Program-made: the position numbers and the translations under genes
In this document: in pieces, positions 51,113-60,107 of the stretch
Layout of the letters: every line of letters begins with the position of its first letter
How positions within the stretch are numbered: the stretch's first letter is position 1
Notes under the pieces: generated by a model
Told to the model about the DNA's origin: nothing
The model's input: the letters and a program-made list of their open reading frames with translations, nothing else
Databases searched by the model: none
Assembly: GCA_945875975.1 (NCBI GenBank)
Contig: CAMCMD010000005.1
Location: 12,945-76,944 of the forward strand
DNA: 64,000 bases
Direction: 5' to 3'
From: Rickettsia typhi
GTDB taxonomy: Bacteria; Pseudomonadota; Alphaproteobacteria; Rickettsiales; Rickettsiaceae

Positions 51113-51727
51113 TTAAAGAAGAATTGTACTTACACCAATGGTGCAGAGAATAGATCCAGAGATAAGGCGGACTATTTTTTGAGCACGAGGTGTATTCACC
51201 AAACGATGAATTTTACCTGCTGCCAACGTATAAAAAGAAGAACCAGTTAAACCAAGAATAATAAAACTGACCCCCATAAGTAATGTTTGGCTAAAAATGT
51301 TTCCATTTGGGTTTAAAAATTGCGGTAAAAATGCTAACAAAAAAATAATAGTTTTGGGATTAAATGCAGTAATGAGCATAACATGGATAAAAACTTTTTT
51401 GCTTGGACGCATGACATGAATTTTCTCGTCACTAGCAAATTTTTTTCGTGATAAGATATTACTTACCCCTAGTATGATCATGTACAATCCTCCCATAATT
51501 TTTAATATAGAAAATAAGCTAGGGAAAAGCTTCAGTAACGAAGCAAGCATATATAGAGAAAAGTTAACCGCTATAATATCGCCAAGCAAAACTGCTGGTA
51601 TAGTATATTTACCAACTTGCCTGCCATACGTTAGGGCATAATGAACTACCAACAGAGCTGTAGGACCAGGAGTATAGATAAGTAACACGTTAGCGGAAAG
51701 GAATGCTAGATAGGCTTCTGTTGTCAT
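51113..51727 (-). CDS. LysE/RhtB family amino-acid exporter
   Basis: A 204-residue protein with six hydrophobic segments. The N-terminal LLIYTPGPTALLVVHYALTYG is the LysE/RhtB signature (usually with PGP and TG), and FNPKTIIFLLAFLPQF near residue 122 is the second conserved block. Members export lysine, homoserine, threonine or other small molecules. Its promoter is in the spacer of about 300 bases to the histidine kinase gene; that spacer has no other gene. Confidence 0.9.
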   Translation of the reverse strand: MTTEAYLAFLSANVLLIYTPGPTALLVVHYALTYGRQVGKYTIPAVLLGDIIAVNFSLYMLASLLKLFPSLFSILKIMGGLYMIILGVSNILSRKKFASDEKIHVMRPSKKVFIHVMLITAFNPKTIIFLLAFLPQFLNPNGNIFSQTLLMGVSFIILGLTGSSFYTLAAGKIHRLVNTPRAQKIVRLISGSILCTIGVSTILL

Positions 51728-52026
51728 GGTATTGCATTATAATACTAAACTTAGCTTATCCTCTAACTCTCAAAGGACCAAGAAAAATCTGTAAAATCAG
51801 TCAAATACTTAGAGCCCTGTTAACAAATATAGATAGCCTAACTATCAGTGTTTTTATAAAAATTTATTTTGATACAAAACTTAGAAAGTTGAAAACGCCC
51901 CTCTTGAAGTGGTTTTATACACTGTATTAGGTCGCTCATGCAACTATTGAAGTATTTTGGGCCAGCGCAGCAATTAAAATCCTAAAATACTCACATTACA
52001 TGAACTTAAAGAATTTCTATTCCGCC

Positions 52027-53382
52027 CTAAGTTTGTCTTTGCGGCAAGGTAAATTTAAATAGCGTCCTATTTTTTCCATCACTTTCAGCTTTAATTGTAC
52101 CGTTATGTAACTTAACTACTTGCTCACATAGAGAAAGCCCGATACCCCTACCACCGGCTGCAGTCTTAGTTCTAGAACTAACAGTAAAAGGCTTAAAAAT
52201 ATTATATATATCTTCTTTTGGTATACCTATACCTTCATCAATAATAGTAAACTCTATGTCTTGGTTCACGCTTTTTAAGCTTATATTTATACAGCCCTTT
52301 TTACAGTAATTAATAGCATTGATAATTAAATTGTCGAATGTCTGGGCTATATAATATTTATCACACACCAATATTACTCCTTCCTCTATATCAACAATAA
52401 ATGTTCTATCCTCATCTTCTACATATAGTTTTTTACAAAGATCAATACGATTATGGAGCAAATCACTTAAATCTACCACAGCTATTGTTAATTCATAATC
52501 TACAGCCGATATTTTGGCCAGATCAATAAGATTATCATAGTAAGTACCAAGTCTTACGGAGCTCTTAAAAATAGTCTCAGCTGCGCTCAAACGTTGCTCA
52601 TCATTAAGCTTGTAATAGCTTTCAAATAATACCTCAGCCATACTTCTTATACCAGTTTGCGGGGCATGAAACTCATGAGTTATATTGCGAATAAATTCCT
52701 CTTTTGCTGCTAGAGCTCTCTCTAGCACTCGTTCTCTGTCACTTATTCTTTCTCCTAAATGGCCAACCTTCGCTTCTGTCAGTTCTTGCCTTTGTTGCTT
52801 AGGCTTGAGGAAGATAACTACTGCAGTGCCAATCAATAGCAGGGCGTATAGAATGAATGAGCTAGATTCTAACTTGAGATTAAGATTTTCCACACCAACG
52901 CCAGTATAATACTTGTAAAATTGAGTGCCTAGATATACCCCTACTATAATCATTCCAACTGCAATCTTCCACCTAGTCAAAATTGCTACTACTATTAGGT
53001 TGACCGTAAATATGACAACTCCCATAGAACTAAAATTACTTAGCATAACAAAAAAGCTACTACAAATTACTAACAAATAGAACACTCCTATATTCCAAAC
53101 AATTTGTATAATAATTTCCTTTTTTAAGGGAGCTGGCCAAATGGGATGAGTAATAAAAAGCACGGAAAACATAAGCATGCTTTCATAAATATATAATAAT
53201 GATTTCTTCTCTCTCCATACAGGTATTGCTGACATGTAATACATGGTACAAATGGTGGATATGATACAAAAAATACCAAAACCAGTATAAGCTAACTCCT
53301 CTTTTGGCGAATTATTTTTACAAAAATCTGGAAAACTAAAATTTCTAATCGATTCAATATAAGATTTAATTCCTCTTTCCAA
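52027..53382 (-). CDS. Membrane sensor histidine kinase coupled to a sodium/solute symporter gene
   Basis: A 451-residue protein with an N-terminal region of five or six membrane segments (about 30-195), a coiled-coil linker, a HisKA domain with His236 in ITHEFHAPQTGIRS, and a HATPase domain (NLIINAINYCKK N-box near 350, DEGIGIPKED G1, GGRGIGLSLCEQVV G2). The H-box is unusual: HEFHAPQ instead of HELRTPL. The start is TTG at 53382, with AGGAGG five bases upstream inside the last codons of the symporter copy, so translation is probably coupled. No response regulator is in the window. Confidence 0.88.
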   Translation of the reverse strand: MERGIKSYIESIRNFSFPDFCKNNSPKEELAYTGFGIFCIISTICTMYYMSAIPVWREKKSLLYIYESMLMFSVLFITHPIWPAPLKKEIIIQIVWNIGVFYLLVICSSFFVMLSNFSSMGVVIFTVNLIVVAILTRWKIAVGMIIVGVYLGTQFYKYYTGVGVENLNLKLESSSFILYALLLIGTAVVIFLKPKQQRQELTEAKVGHLGERISDRERVLERALAAKEEFIRNITHEFHAPQTGIRSMAEVLFESYYKLNDEQRLSAAETIFKSSVRLGTYYDNLIDLAKISAVDYELTIAVVDLSDLLHNRIDLCKKLYVEDEDRTFIVDIEEGVILVCDKYYIAQTFDNLIINAINYCKKGCINISLKSVNQDIEFTIIDEGIGIPKEDIYNIFKPFTVSSRTKTAAGGRGIGLSLCEQVVKLHNGTIKAESDGKNRTLFKFTLPQRQT

Positions 53383-54764
53383 TCCAACCTCCTGGCTGTT
53401 TCAATAAGTAATGGCTTCCTACCAAAAATACTAGACTCGCAATATCTCCGGGCACCATACTATCTATACCTGTATACATAAAAAATTGACGCCAGATTAG
53501 TACACAAATAAAATTTGCCGCCATGGCTATTAACACCGCCTTTTCTGTGGTACGAAATCCTAAAATAGCCATAATTAATGGCACAACCACTAGATTATAA
53601 CTTTGTGTCATGAACACTAAAGAAAGCAAGTCATATCCATGGAGGCTAAAAATATAGCCCCCCACCAATAATTAAAGCAATAATTCTGGTAAAAGCTAAT
53701 TCACTTTTAAATTTAATATTTAAAAGTTTTAAAAAATCATGAGTTATCACTACTGAAGTAGAATTTAAATTAGCATCTCCATTAGACATACACATAGCAC
53801 CAATTCCCACTAATATAAATCCCTTAAGCCCAACATGAGAGTAATTGTCTATTATGTAGTGAACTAAACTTTCCGGTTCCAAATTAGGATCAACATTAAA
53901 GAGTAAGAATCCAATCCAAGACATACCACATAAAATTAATAGCAATAATATGGAAGAAATAGTGAAAGCCTTTTTAACTTGTTTTACAGAACGCCCTATA
54001 CTTATTCGTTGGAAAAGAGTTGGATCAAAACCAGGCGTTGCAAATAGAACAAACAAGAATATCAGGGACCAAAATTGTGGATTTGAGAGTCCTATAAATT
54101 CTTTATAATCAAACATTGGATTACTGGTAGCTACTATGAAATCAAAGCCGTTAATATTAGTGTATTCATGCCAAATAATAATACTAAGCACCGGTATTAA
54201 AACACCGAATGTAAAGAATTGTATTACATCTGTAAAGGCAATTGGCCTAATCCCACCAAAAGCTGAATAAGCTATCACTATAAAACCAGCTAAATAAATT
54301 GTATAGTCATTTGATATTCCTAAATAAGATCTAAAAATACTGGCAAAAACCTTGAATTGTAATGCTAAAAACCCTGCAGCAACTATTGATCCACAAATAG
54401 CAGAGATCATCCTTACACGTTTCCCATATAAATTACCCATAGCCTCCGCTACAGATATATTACCTAAAAACTCTCCCATTCTTGGAACAAACACATACGC
54501 AACCAAGAACAAACCAAATGCCATTCCCAAACATCCGATAGCATAATGCAAACCAGTGGTGTAAACTTGAGATAAAGTAATAAACAGGTAATCCCCACCA
54601 AGCCAACCAGCCATTATCGTGGAAACAAGAGTACCAGTACTGAAATTTCTGCCCCCCAAAGCATAGTCTGCTATGGTTTTATTATTTCTTCCCCAATACA
54701 AACCAAAACCAACATTTATTATTAAATACCCAACAAAAATGACAATATCTATGTCAAAATTCAT
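53366..54764 (-). pseudogene. Sodium/solute symporter (SSS family), frameshifted copy
   Basis: Thirteen-helix symporter of the PutP/SLC5 type, closely similar in wording to the intact copy at 55.0-56.4 kb. The frame starts like that copy (MNFDIDIVIFVGYLI) at 54764, with ALGGRNFSTGTLVSTIMAGW and DANLNSTSVVITHDFL. At about 53650-53668 it goes out of frame: the intact copy reads ALTIGGVALFLASLDYDLLS and here a run of G is followed by TAT and an early stop. Two bases are lost relative to the intact copy. The rest (YDLLSLVFMTQSYNLVVVP to KQPGGWIGKRN) continues in the other frame. The end overlaps the histidine kinase start by 17 bases. Confidence 0.88.
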
Positions 54765-55026
54765 AGTCAACTCTAGATTGATTTCTCTCATTCTACTTAA
54801 TACTACTATAAAACAATAAGTAAACAATAATTTTATTTAGAATTTTGTAAAAAATCTAATAAACTATAACCACCGTTTACAGTTTAAAAGTATATTTGAA
54901 ATTAAAGCATAAAAATGAAAGTGAGGATCTGGGGTAAAAATTATGTTGAAGTAAGCATATCACCATGGCGAGTAAACCCTTTTGAAGCATTGAATAATAA
55001 GCAAACAAAAACCTTTAATGAGGGAT

Positions 55027-56442
55027 TCAACGCAGAATTTCCTTTTTCTTTGGAAACCAACCTCCAGGCTGTTTCAATAAGTAATGACTTCCCATACAAA
55101 ATATTGCATTCGTAAACCATCCAGGTACAAGGCTATCGACACCAGTAATGTCCATAAAAAATTGACGCCAAATTGGTACGCAAATAAAATGAGCTGCAAT
55201 ACCTATCAAAACTGCTTTTTCTGTGGTACGAAAGCCTAAAATAGCTAACATGAAGGGTATAGCCACCAAGTTATAGCTTTGCGTCATAAAAACTAGAGAG
55301 AGTAAGTCATAATCTAATGATGCTAAAAATAGAGCAACCCCCCCTATTGTTAATGCAATAACTTTAGATAAAATTAGTTCATTTTTAAATCTTATTCCCA
55401 AAGGAGTAAGAAAATCATGAGTTAGTATCACTGAGGAAGAATTTAAATTAGCATCTGCATTGGACATACACATAGCACCAATCCCTACTAATATAAACCC
55501 CTTAAGCCCCACATGAGCATAATTATTTATTATATAATGAACCAAATTATCTGGTTCCAGAACGGAATTGATATTGAAGAGTAAAAACCCAATCCAAGAC
55601 ATTCCACATAAAATTAATAATAGTAAGATAGACGAGATAATAAAAGCTTTTTTAACTTGCGCTGTGGAGCGACCTATACTTATCCTTTGAAAAAGAGTAG
55701 CGTCAAGACTAGGCAGCGTAAATAGAATAAATAAGAATGTTAGAGACCAAAATTTAGAATTTGAAAAACCTATAAATTCTTTATAATCAAATAGTGTATT
55801 GCTAGTAGCTACTTTGAAGTCAAAGCCATTAATATTAGTGTATTCATGCCAAATAGTAATACTAAGCACCGGTATTAAAACGCCAAAAGTAAAGAATTGT
55901 ATTACATCGGTAAAAGCCACTGATCTAATACCGCCAAAAGCAGAGTAAGATATCACTATAAAACCCGCTAGGTAAATTGCATAGTCACTCGATATTCCTA
56001 AGTAAGACTTAAAAATAGTAGCAAAAACCTTAAATTGTAATGCTACAAACCCAGAGGCCACTACTGAGCCACAAATTGCTGCGATCAGTCTTACTCGTTT
56101 CCCATATAATCCACCTACTGCCTCAGCTATAGAAACTTTTCCTAAAAATTCTCCCATTCTCGGAACAAACACATAAGCAATTATAGACAACCCAAATGCC
56201 ATTCCCAAGCATCCTATGGCATAATGCAAACCAGTGGTGTACACCTGCGCTAAGGTAATAAAAAGATAATCTCCTCCCAGGTAACCAGCCATTATCGTGG
56301 AAACAAGAGTACTAGTGCTAAAATTTCTACCACCTAACGCATAATCTTGAATGGTTTTATTATTTCTTCCCCAATACAGACCAAACCCAACATTTATTAT
56401 TAAATACCCAACAAAAATGGCAATATCTACATCAAAATTCAT
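55027..56442 (-). CDS. Sodium/solute symporter (SSS family), intact copy
   Basis: A 471-residue sodium:substrate symporter with about thirteen hydrophobic segments, the LeuT-type fold of PutP and related carriers. ALGGRNFSTSTLVSTIMAGYLG near residue 35 and DANLNSSSVILTHDFL near residue 315 are the family sodium/substrate-binding helices. The start ATG at 56442 is preferred to a TTG two codons upstream. The upstream 60 bases, including ATAAAACAATAAGTAAACAA, are also present before the broken copy, so the duplication includes the promoter region. Unlike that copy, it is not followed by a histidine kinase gene. Confidence 0.9.
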   Translation of the reverse strand: MNFDVDIAIFVGYLIINVGFGLYWGRNNKTIQDYALGGRNFSTSTLVSTIMAGYLGGDYLFITLAQVYTTGLHYAIGCLGMAFGLSIIAYVFVPRMGEFLGKVSIAEAVGGLYGKRVRLIAAICGSVVASGFVALQFKVFATIFKSYLGISSDYAIYLAGFIVISYSAFGGIRSVAFTDVIQFFTFGVLIPVLSITIWHEYTNINGFDFKVATSNTLFDYKEFIGFSNSKFWSLTFLFILFTLPSLDATLFQRISIGRSTAQVKKAFIISSILLLLILCGMSWIGFLLFNINSVLEPDNLVHYIINNYAHVGLKGFILVGIGAMCMSNADANLNSSSVILTHDFLTPLGIRFKNELILSKVIALTIGGVALFLASLDYDLLSLVFMTQSYNLVAIPFMLAILGFRTTEKAVLIGIAAHFICVPIWRQFFMDITGVDSLVPGWFTNAIFCMGSHYLLKQPGGWFPKKKEILR

Positions 56443-56521
56443 GGTCAACTCTAGATTGATTTATATCTCTCCGTTTATAACATTATAAAACAATAAGTAA
56501 ACAATAATTTTGTAAGTATCT

Positions 56522-56638
56522 CTACTTTTTTGCTGTTAAAGTGCCCTTCTGCATCATCTTTCCAATAAACGGAGGAATTCTTATCATCCCCTCTTTTTGT
56601 TTTGTAAGCTGCTCTAACGCATGCTCTGCTTTTGACAT
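56522..56638 (-). CDS. Unrecognised 38-codon frame in the dedA-symporter spacer
   Basis: The protein begins MSKAEHALEQLTKQKEG and ends KMMQKGTLTAKK. The frame stays open about 18 codons upstream without another start, so it may be the C-terminus of a lost gene. The spacer (56443-56840) holds nothing else I recognise. Confidence 0.3.
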   Translation of the reverse strand: MSKAEHALEQLTKQKEGMIRIPPFIGKMMQKGTLTAKK

Positions 56639-56840
56639 ACTTCTTACACTATGCTGGTTCGTTAAACTACCTAAGAAGTTTTCAAAAAAATTAATGAATT
56701 TATATTAGCTTTTTTGATCCAGATCCTCAACTAAAAATATGTATGTAAGTAATTACCGAATCTAAAGTAGAAATCAATCTTATTATTTGTTACCTAAAGC
56801 ACCGAATAGATACTCCATTTGCTTTAAGTCTACTCCATAT

Positions 56841-57449
56841 TCACTTAGTTTTTTTATTTTGTCGCCTTTTCCATATATAGTAAATAATTAGAGCACCTGC
56901 TGATAGTATGAGAATAAGGTTGAATTGCTTTAAATATTTTTTAATTAAGAACTCATTTTCTCCAATCACATAACCCAATGTTATTAAAATAGTACACCAA
57001 ATAGTGCCACCGATCGATGTGTATAGTACAAAAAGCTTTAAATTCATTTTGGCCAGCCCTGCAGGAAATGAAATGAAATGTTTTACCCCAGGCAAAAATC
57101 TTCCAGTAAAAACCGATATTGCTCCATGTTCGGCAAAAAACTGTTCTATTTTGTTTAATTTCGATTGATTCAGAAAAAAATATTTTCCCTTATTTATAAA
57201 TAATAAACGGCCAAAAAAATAAGCAATATAATAATTAGCAAGCGCTCCCCCAAGGGTGCCTAAAGAGCTAACTAGCAATACTAACGGTCCACTCATTTCC
57301 CCCTTGTGTACAAGATAACCTGCCGGTATTAAGGTAATTTCGGCAGGAATAGGTATAAAGGTGCTTTCAATAAATGTCATGATAAATATGCCAAAATAGC
57401 CTAGGCTTTTAACGAACCAAACAACTTGAAGAAAAAACTCATACATCAC
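56841..57449 (-). CDS. DedA family membrane protein
   Basis: A 202-residue protein with about five hydrophobic segments. FTGRFLPGVKHFISFPAGLAKM near residue 115 is the DedA/VTT signature with its conserved Arg and Pro, and FIESTFIPIPAEITLIPAGYL near residue 26 is the paired N-terminal motif with a conserved Glu. DedA proteins act in undecaprenyl phosphate or phospholipid flipping across the inner membrane. It has no close operon partner. Confidence 0.92.
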   Translation of the reverse strand: MMYEFFLQVVWFVKSLGYFGIFIMTFIESTFIPIPAEITLIPAGYLVHKGEMSGPLVLLVSSLGTLGGALANYYIAYFFGRLLFINKGKYFFLNQSKLNKIEQFFAEHGAISVFTGRFLPGVKHFISFPAGLAKMNLKLFVLYTSIGGTIWCTILITLGYVIGENEFLIKKYLKQFNLILILSAGALIIYYIWKRRQNKKTK

Positions 57450-57556
57450 ACAGCTAAAACTTATTACTAATCAAATATTTATTATAAATAATAGGCGGTA
57501 AAATACTAGTATAAATATAAATCTTATTATCTTTAATTGCTGTTTGCGACATCCCT

Positions 57557-59194
57557 CTATTTTGTACCGAGTCCTTTATTAGCTACAACCCAATTACTAT
57601 TTAAATAATCATTTGAGTGCCTAGCTAAATATTCCTGATATGTTCCTTTAAAATCAACCACTCCTTTAGTGGTAAGAGCTATAACTCTGTTTGCAATATC
57701 AGTGGCAAAATCCCTGTCATGCGTTACTAAAATTAACGTTCCTTCGTAATTTATTAAAGCTTGCTTTAAAGTTTCCTTTGATTCAATGTCTAAGTGATTA
57801 GTTGGCTCATCGAGTACCAAAACATTTCCTTCTTCAAGAATAATTTTTGCTAGCAGAAGCCTTGCGCCTTCACCACCACTTAAATGCAAGATATTCTTAT
57901 TAACCTCATCTTGACGAAACAATACTTGCCCAAGTACACTACGAATAGTACCAGTTAATTCATTTGCCGCCTGGCTAGACAACCAATTAATGACGCTCAT
58001 ACTCTCGTTTAATAACTCATGGTGATCTTGTGCGAAATATGAAATTTGAGACTCGTATCCCCACTCATACTCTCCCATATCCGCCTTGATTTTACCAAGC
58101 AGAATTTTTAGTAAGGTAGATTTACCAATACCATTTGCACCAATTACGACCACCTTTTCACCACGACCAATACTAAAATTTACTTTATTAAGTATGGGTT
58201 GTTCACCATAAGACTTGGCAATTGCTTCAACCTTCAAAACGTGTTTCCCAGAAGTGCGTTTCTGTTTAAAATTAAAATAAGGAGAGACTCTCGAACTTTT
58301 CTGAATATCTGGCAACTCAATTCTATCCATTTGTTTTTCACGAGATGATGCTTGCTTTGACCTTGTCCCTGCACGGAATTTATTAACGAACTCTTGCATC
58401 TTGGCGAGCTTTTTCTCTAGATAATTTACCTCATGCATTTTATGCTCAACAATTTGCTGCTTTTGCGACTCGAATTTATCATAATTACCTGTATATTGGC
58501 TAATCTCACCGTAATCAATATCTAAAATATGAGTGGAAACATTATTTAAAAACATCACATCATGTGAAATGAATAATAAAGCGCCTTTAAATTTCTCTTT
58601 CAGATAATTCTCTAGCCAATAGATAGAAATAATATCAAGGTGATTAGTTGGTTCATCCAGCAACAAAACATCAGGGTTATTAAACAAGCTTTGAGCAAGC
58701 AATACTCGTAATTTATAACCACCAGATAATACAGATACAGGCTGGTAGTGTAATTCCTTTTTAATGCCAAGACCAACAAGTAGCTCAGCTGCGAAGATAT
58801 CAGCAACATAACCGTCATTATCAAAAATAATTTGCTCAAGTTCACCTAGCCTATAGCCACTTTCATTATCAAGATCTTCAAGTTCAAGCAATTTATTTTT
58901 TTCTTGTATTGCTTGCCACAAATCCTTGTTTCCAGCAATTACTGCATCAATAATAGGTGTATTTTCATAAACAAATTGATCCTGTTTTAAGCAGCCAATA
59001 CGAGCATTCCTCACCGCAGTTACTTCTCCGTTACTGGGCTCTTCTTCTTTCATTATGAGCTTGAGAAAAGTGGATTTCCCAGCTCCATTAGAGCCGACAA
59101 GACCATATCTGTGGTTTGCATTCAAATTCAAATTAACATCAGTAAATAAAAGTCTTGCGCCATACTGCATAGCTAAATTATTTATCGTAATCAT
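57557..59194 (-). CDS. ABC-F family ATPase, YbiT-like
   Basis: A 545-residue ribosome-associated ATPase with two ABC modules and no membrane domain. First module: GSNGAGKSTFLK, LSGGYKLRVLLAQ, LLLDEPTNHLD. Second: GANGIGKSTLLK, LSGGEGARLLLAK, LVLDEPTNHLD. The linker is a charged coiled coil (KKLAKMQEFVNKFRAGTRSK). The sequence of the first module (RIGCLKQDQFVYENTPIIDAV) is closest to YbiT among the E. coli ABC-F proteins. ABC-F proteins act on stalled or antibiotic-blocked ribosomes. Confidence 0.92.
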   Translation of the reverse strand: MITINNLAMQYGARLLFTDVNLNLNANHRYGLVGSNGAGKSTFLKLIMKEEEPSNGEVTAVRNARIGCLKQDQFVYENTPIIDAVIAGNKDLWQAIQEKNKLLELEDLDNESGYRLGELEQIIFDNDGYVADIFAAELLVGLGIKKELHYQPVSVLSGGYKLRVLLAQSLFNNPDVLLLDEPTNHLDIISIYWLENYLKEKFKGALLFISHDVMFLNNVSTHILDIDYGEISQYTGNYDKFESQKQQIVEHKMHEVNYLEKKLAKMQEFVNKFRAGTRSKQASSREKQMDRIELPDIQKSSRVSPYFNFKQKRTSGKHVLKVEAIAKSYGEQPILNKVNFSIGRGEKVVVIGANGIGKSTLLKILLGKIKADMGEYEWGYESQISYFAQDHHELLNESMSVINWLSSQAANELTGTIRSVLGQVLFRQDEVNKNILHLSGGEGARLLLAKIILEEGNVLVLDEPTNHLDIESKETLKQALINYEGTLILVTHDRDFATDIANRVIALTTKGVVDFKGTYQEYLARHSNDYLNSNWVVANKGLGTK

Positions 59195-59539
59195 AAGTTT
59201 AATGTACTAAATTTCATTATAAATGTATGGTTTTTAAGTAGCGCGTGAATTGCACTAGCTAAACCATTCAATGTTTTGTGGGTTTATAGTTGCTTTTAAC
59301 TATAGGGATTTTGTAAGAAATGGCTCAGCGTTGTGAACGATTTCATAACCAAAGCCTCCATAAAAATATTAATTATTCAAACACCTATATACCAATTGTT
59401 ATAGTAGTATTAATGAGGAGAGAGAAGTGCATGGATTTCTCATCCTCATTTTCCGGTAGCAAAATTACCACAAAAGATTTATAGTGGGTTGTGCAATAAA
59501 TCTTCTTTAATCAAGCTTTATCAATCTGGTATTACAAAG
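59195..59539. other. Gene-poor spacer left of the AAA-ATPase-like remnant
   Basis: No intact gene. Minus-strand frames stay open for short stretches and may be the decayed downstream part of the gene described at 59540-60085. No RNA gene or repeat was recognised. Confidence 0.3.
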
Positions 59540-60085
59540 TATCTCACTTAAGACTCGTTGCAAAACTTCCTTATCCATTCTTGCTTAAAGTAGAGCTATA
59601 GAGTAAGTATGAGTATTGATCATAGAGTCTTTGAAAGGTAAAATTGATTTTATCCTCCATTTTCTGATAACCATTACCCTTAACTTCTTTGAAGTTGAGC
59701 CAGATGACTGGAAAACGACCCTGTTTTATCATTGCATTTTATTATGTGCAATCTTCAGCGGTTTTAATATTTTATTTTCACCAAACCCAAATCTACCTCA
59801 CCACCAATAAAGAGTTTGCGATTAATCTTCGATTCTAAAAATAAAACTGCGCCGTTACTATCAACTTCAATTTCAAGAAACTTACGTACTATATCCATGT
59901 TAAGGCTCTTACCAAAGCACCTCGGACTAGTGATTAATATAAATCGTCACTATCTTCATGAGATCTTTAACAAGAAGGCTTTTATCAACGAAGATATCGC
60001 TTTTGAATAATAATTTAGCAAAATCATCAGAACCAACCAAAAATCTCGAGCGGTTACTGTTTTGTAGCGCTATTGGTTTTTGCAT
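59540..60085 (-). pseudogene. Decayed AAA-ATPase-like gene (pfam09820 type)
   Basis: Read on the minus strand from an ATG at 60085 the frame gives MQKPIALQNSNRSRFLVGS, then DIFVDKSLLVKDLMKIVTI. After a frame change it continues LITSPRCFGKSLNMDIVRKF (a degenerate Walker A: family RPRRFGKT), then NRKLFIGGEVDLGL; a further frame change gives QGRFPVIWLNFKEVKGNGYQ. These are the ordered motifs of the AAA-ATPase_like family, which is repeated in Rickettsia and other intracellular bacteria and often fused to a nuclease domain. At least two frame changes and several stops make it nonfunctional. The nuclease part is not recognisable. Confidence 0.7.
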
Positions 60086-60107
60086 TATTAGCTTTCGTCA
60101 TGGTTTG

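Noticed and set aside
53366..53668. Separate 100-residue membrane protein gene
   Set aside because: Its sequence is the C-terminal part of the symporter and lines up with the intact copy; the TTG start is an artefact of the frameshift.
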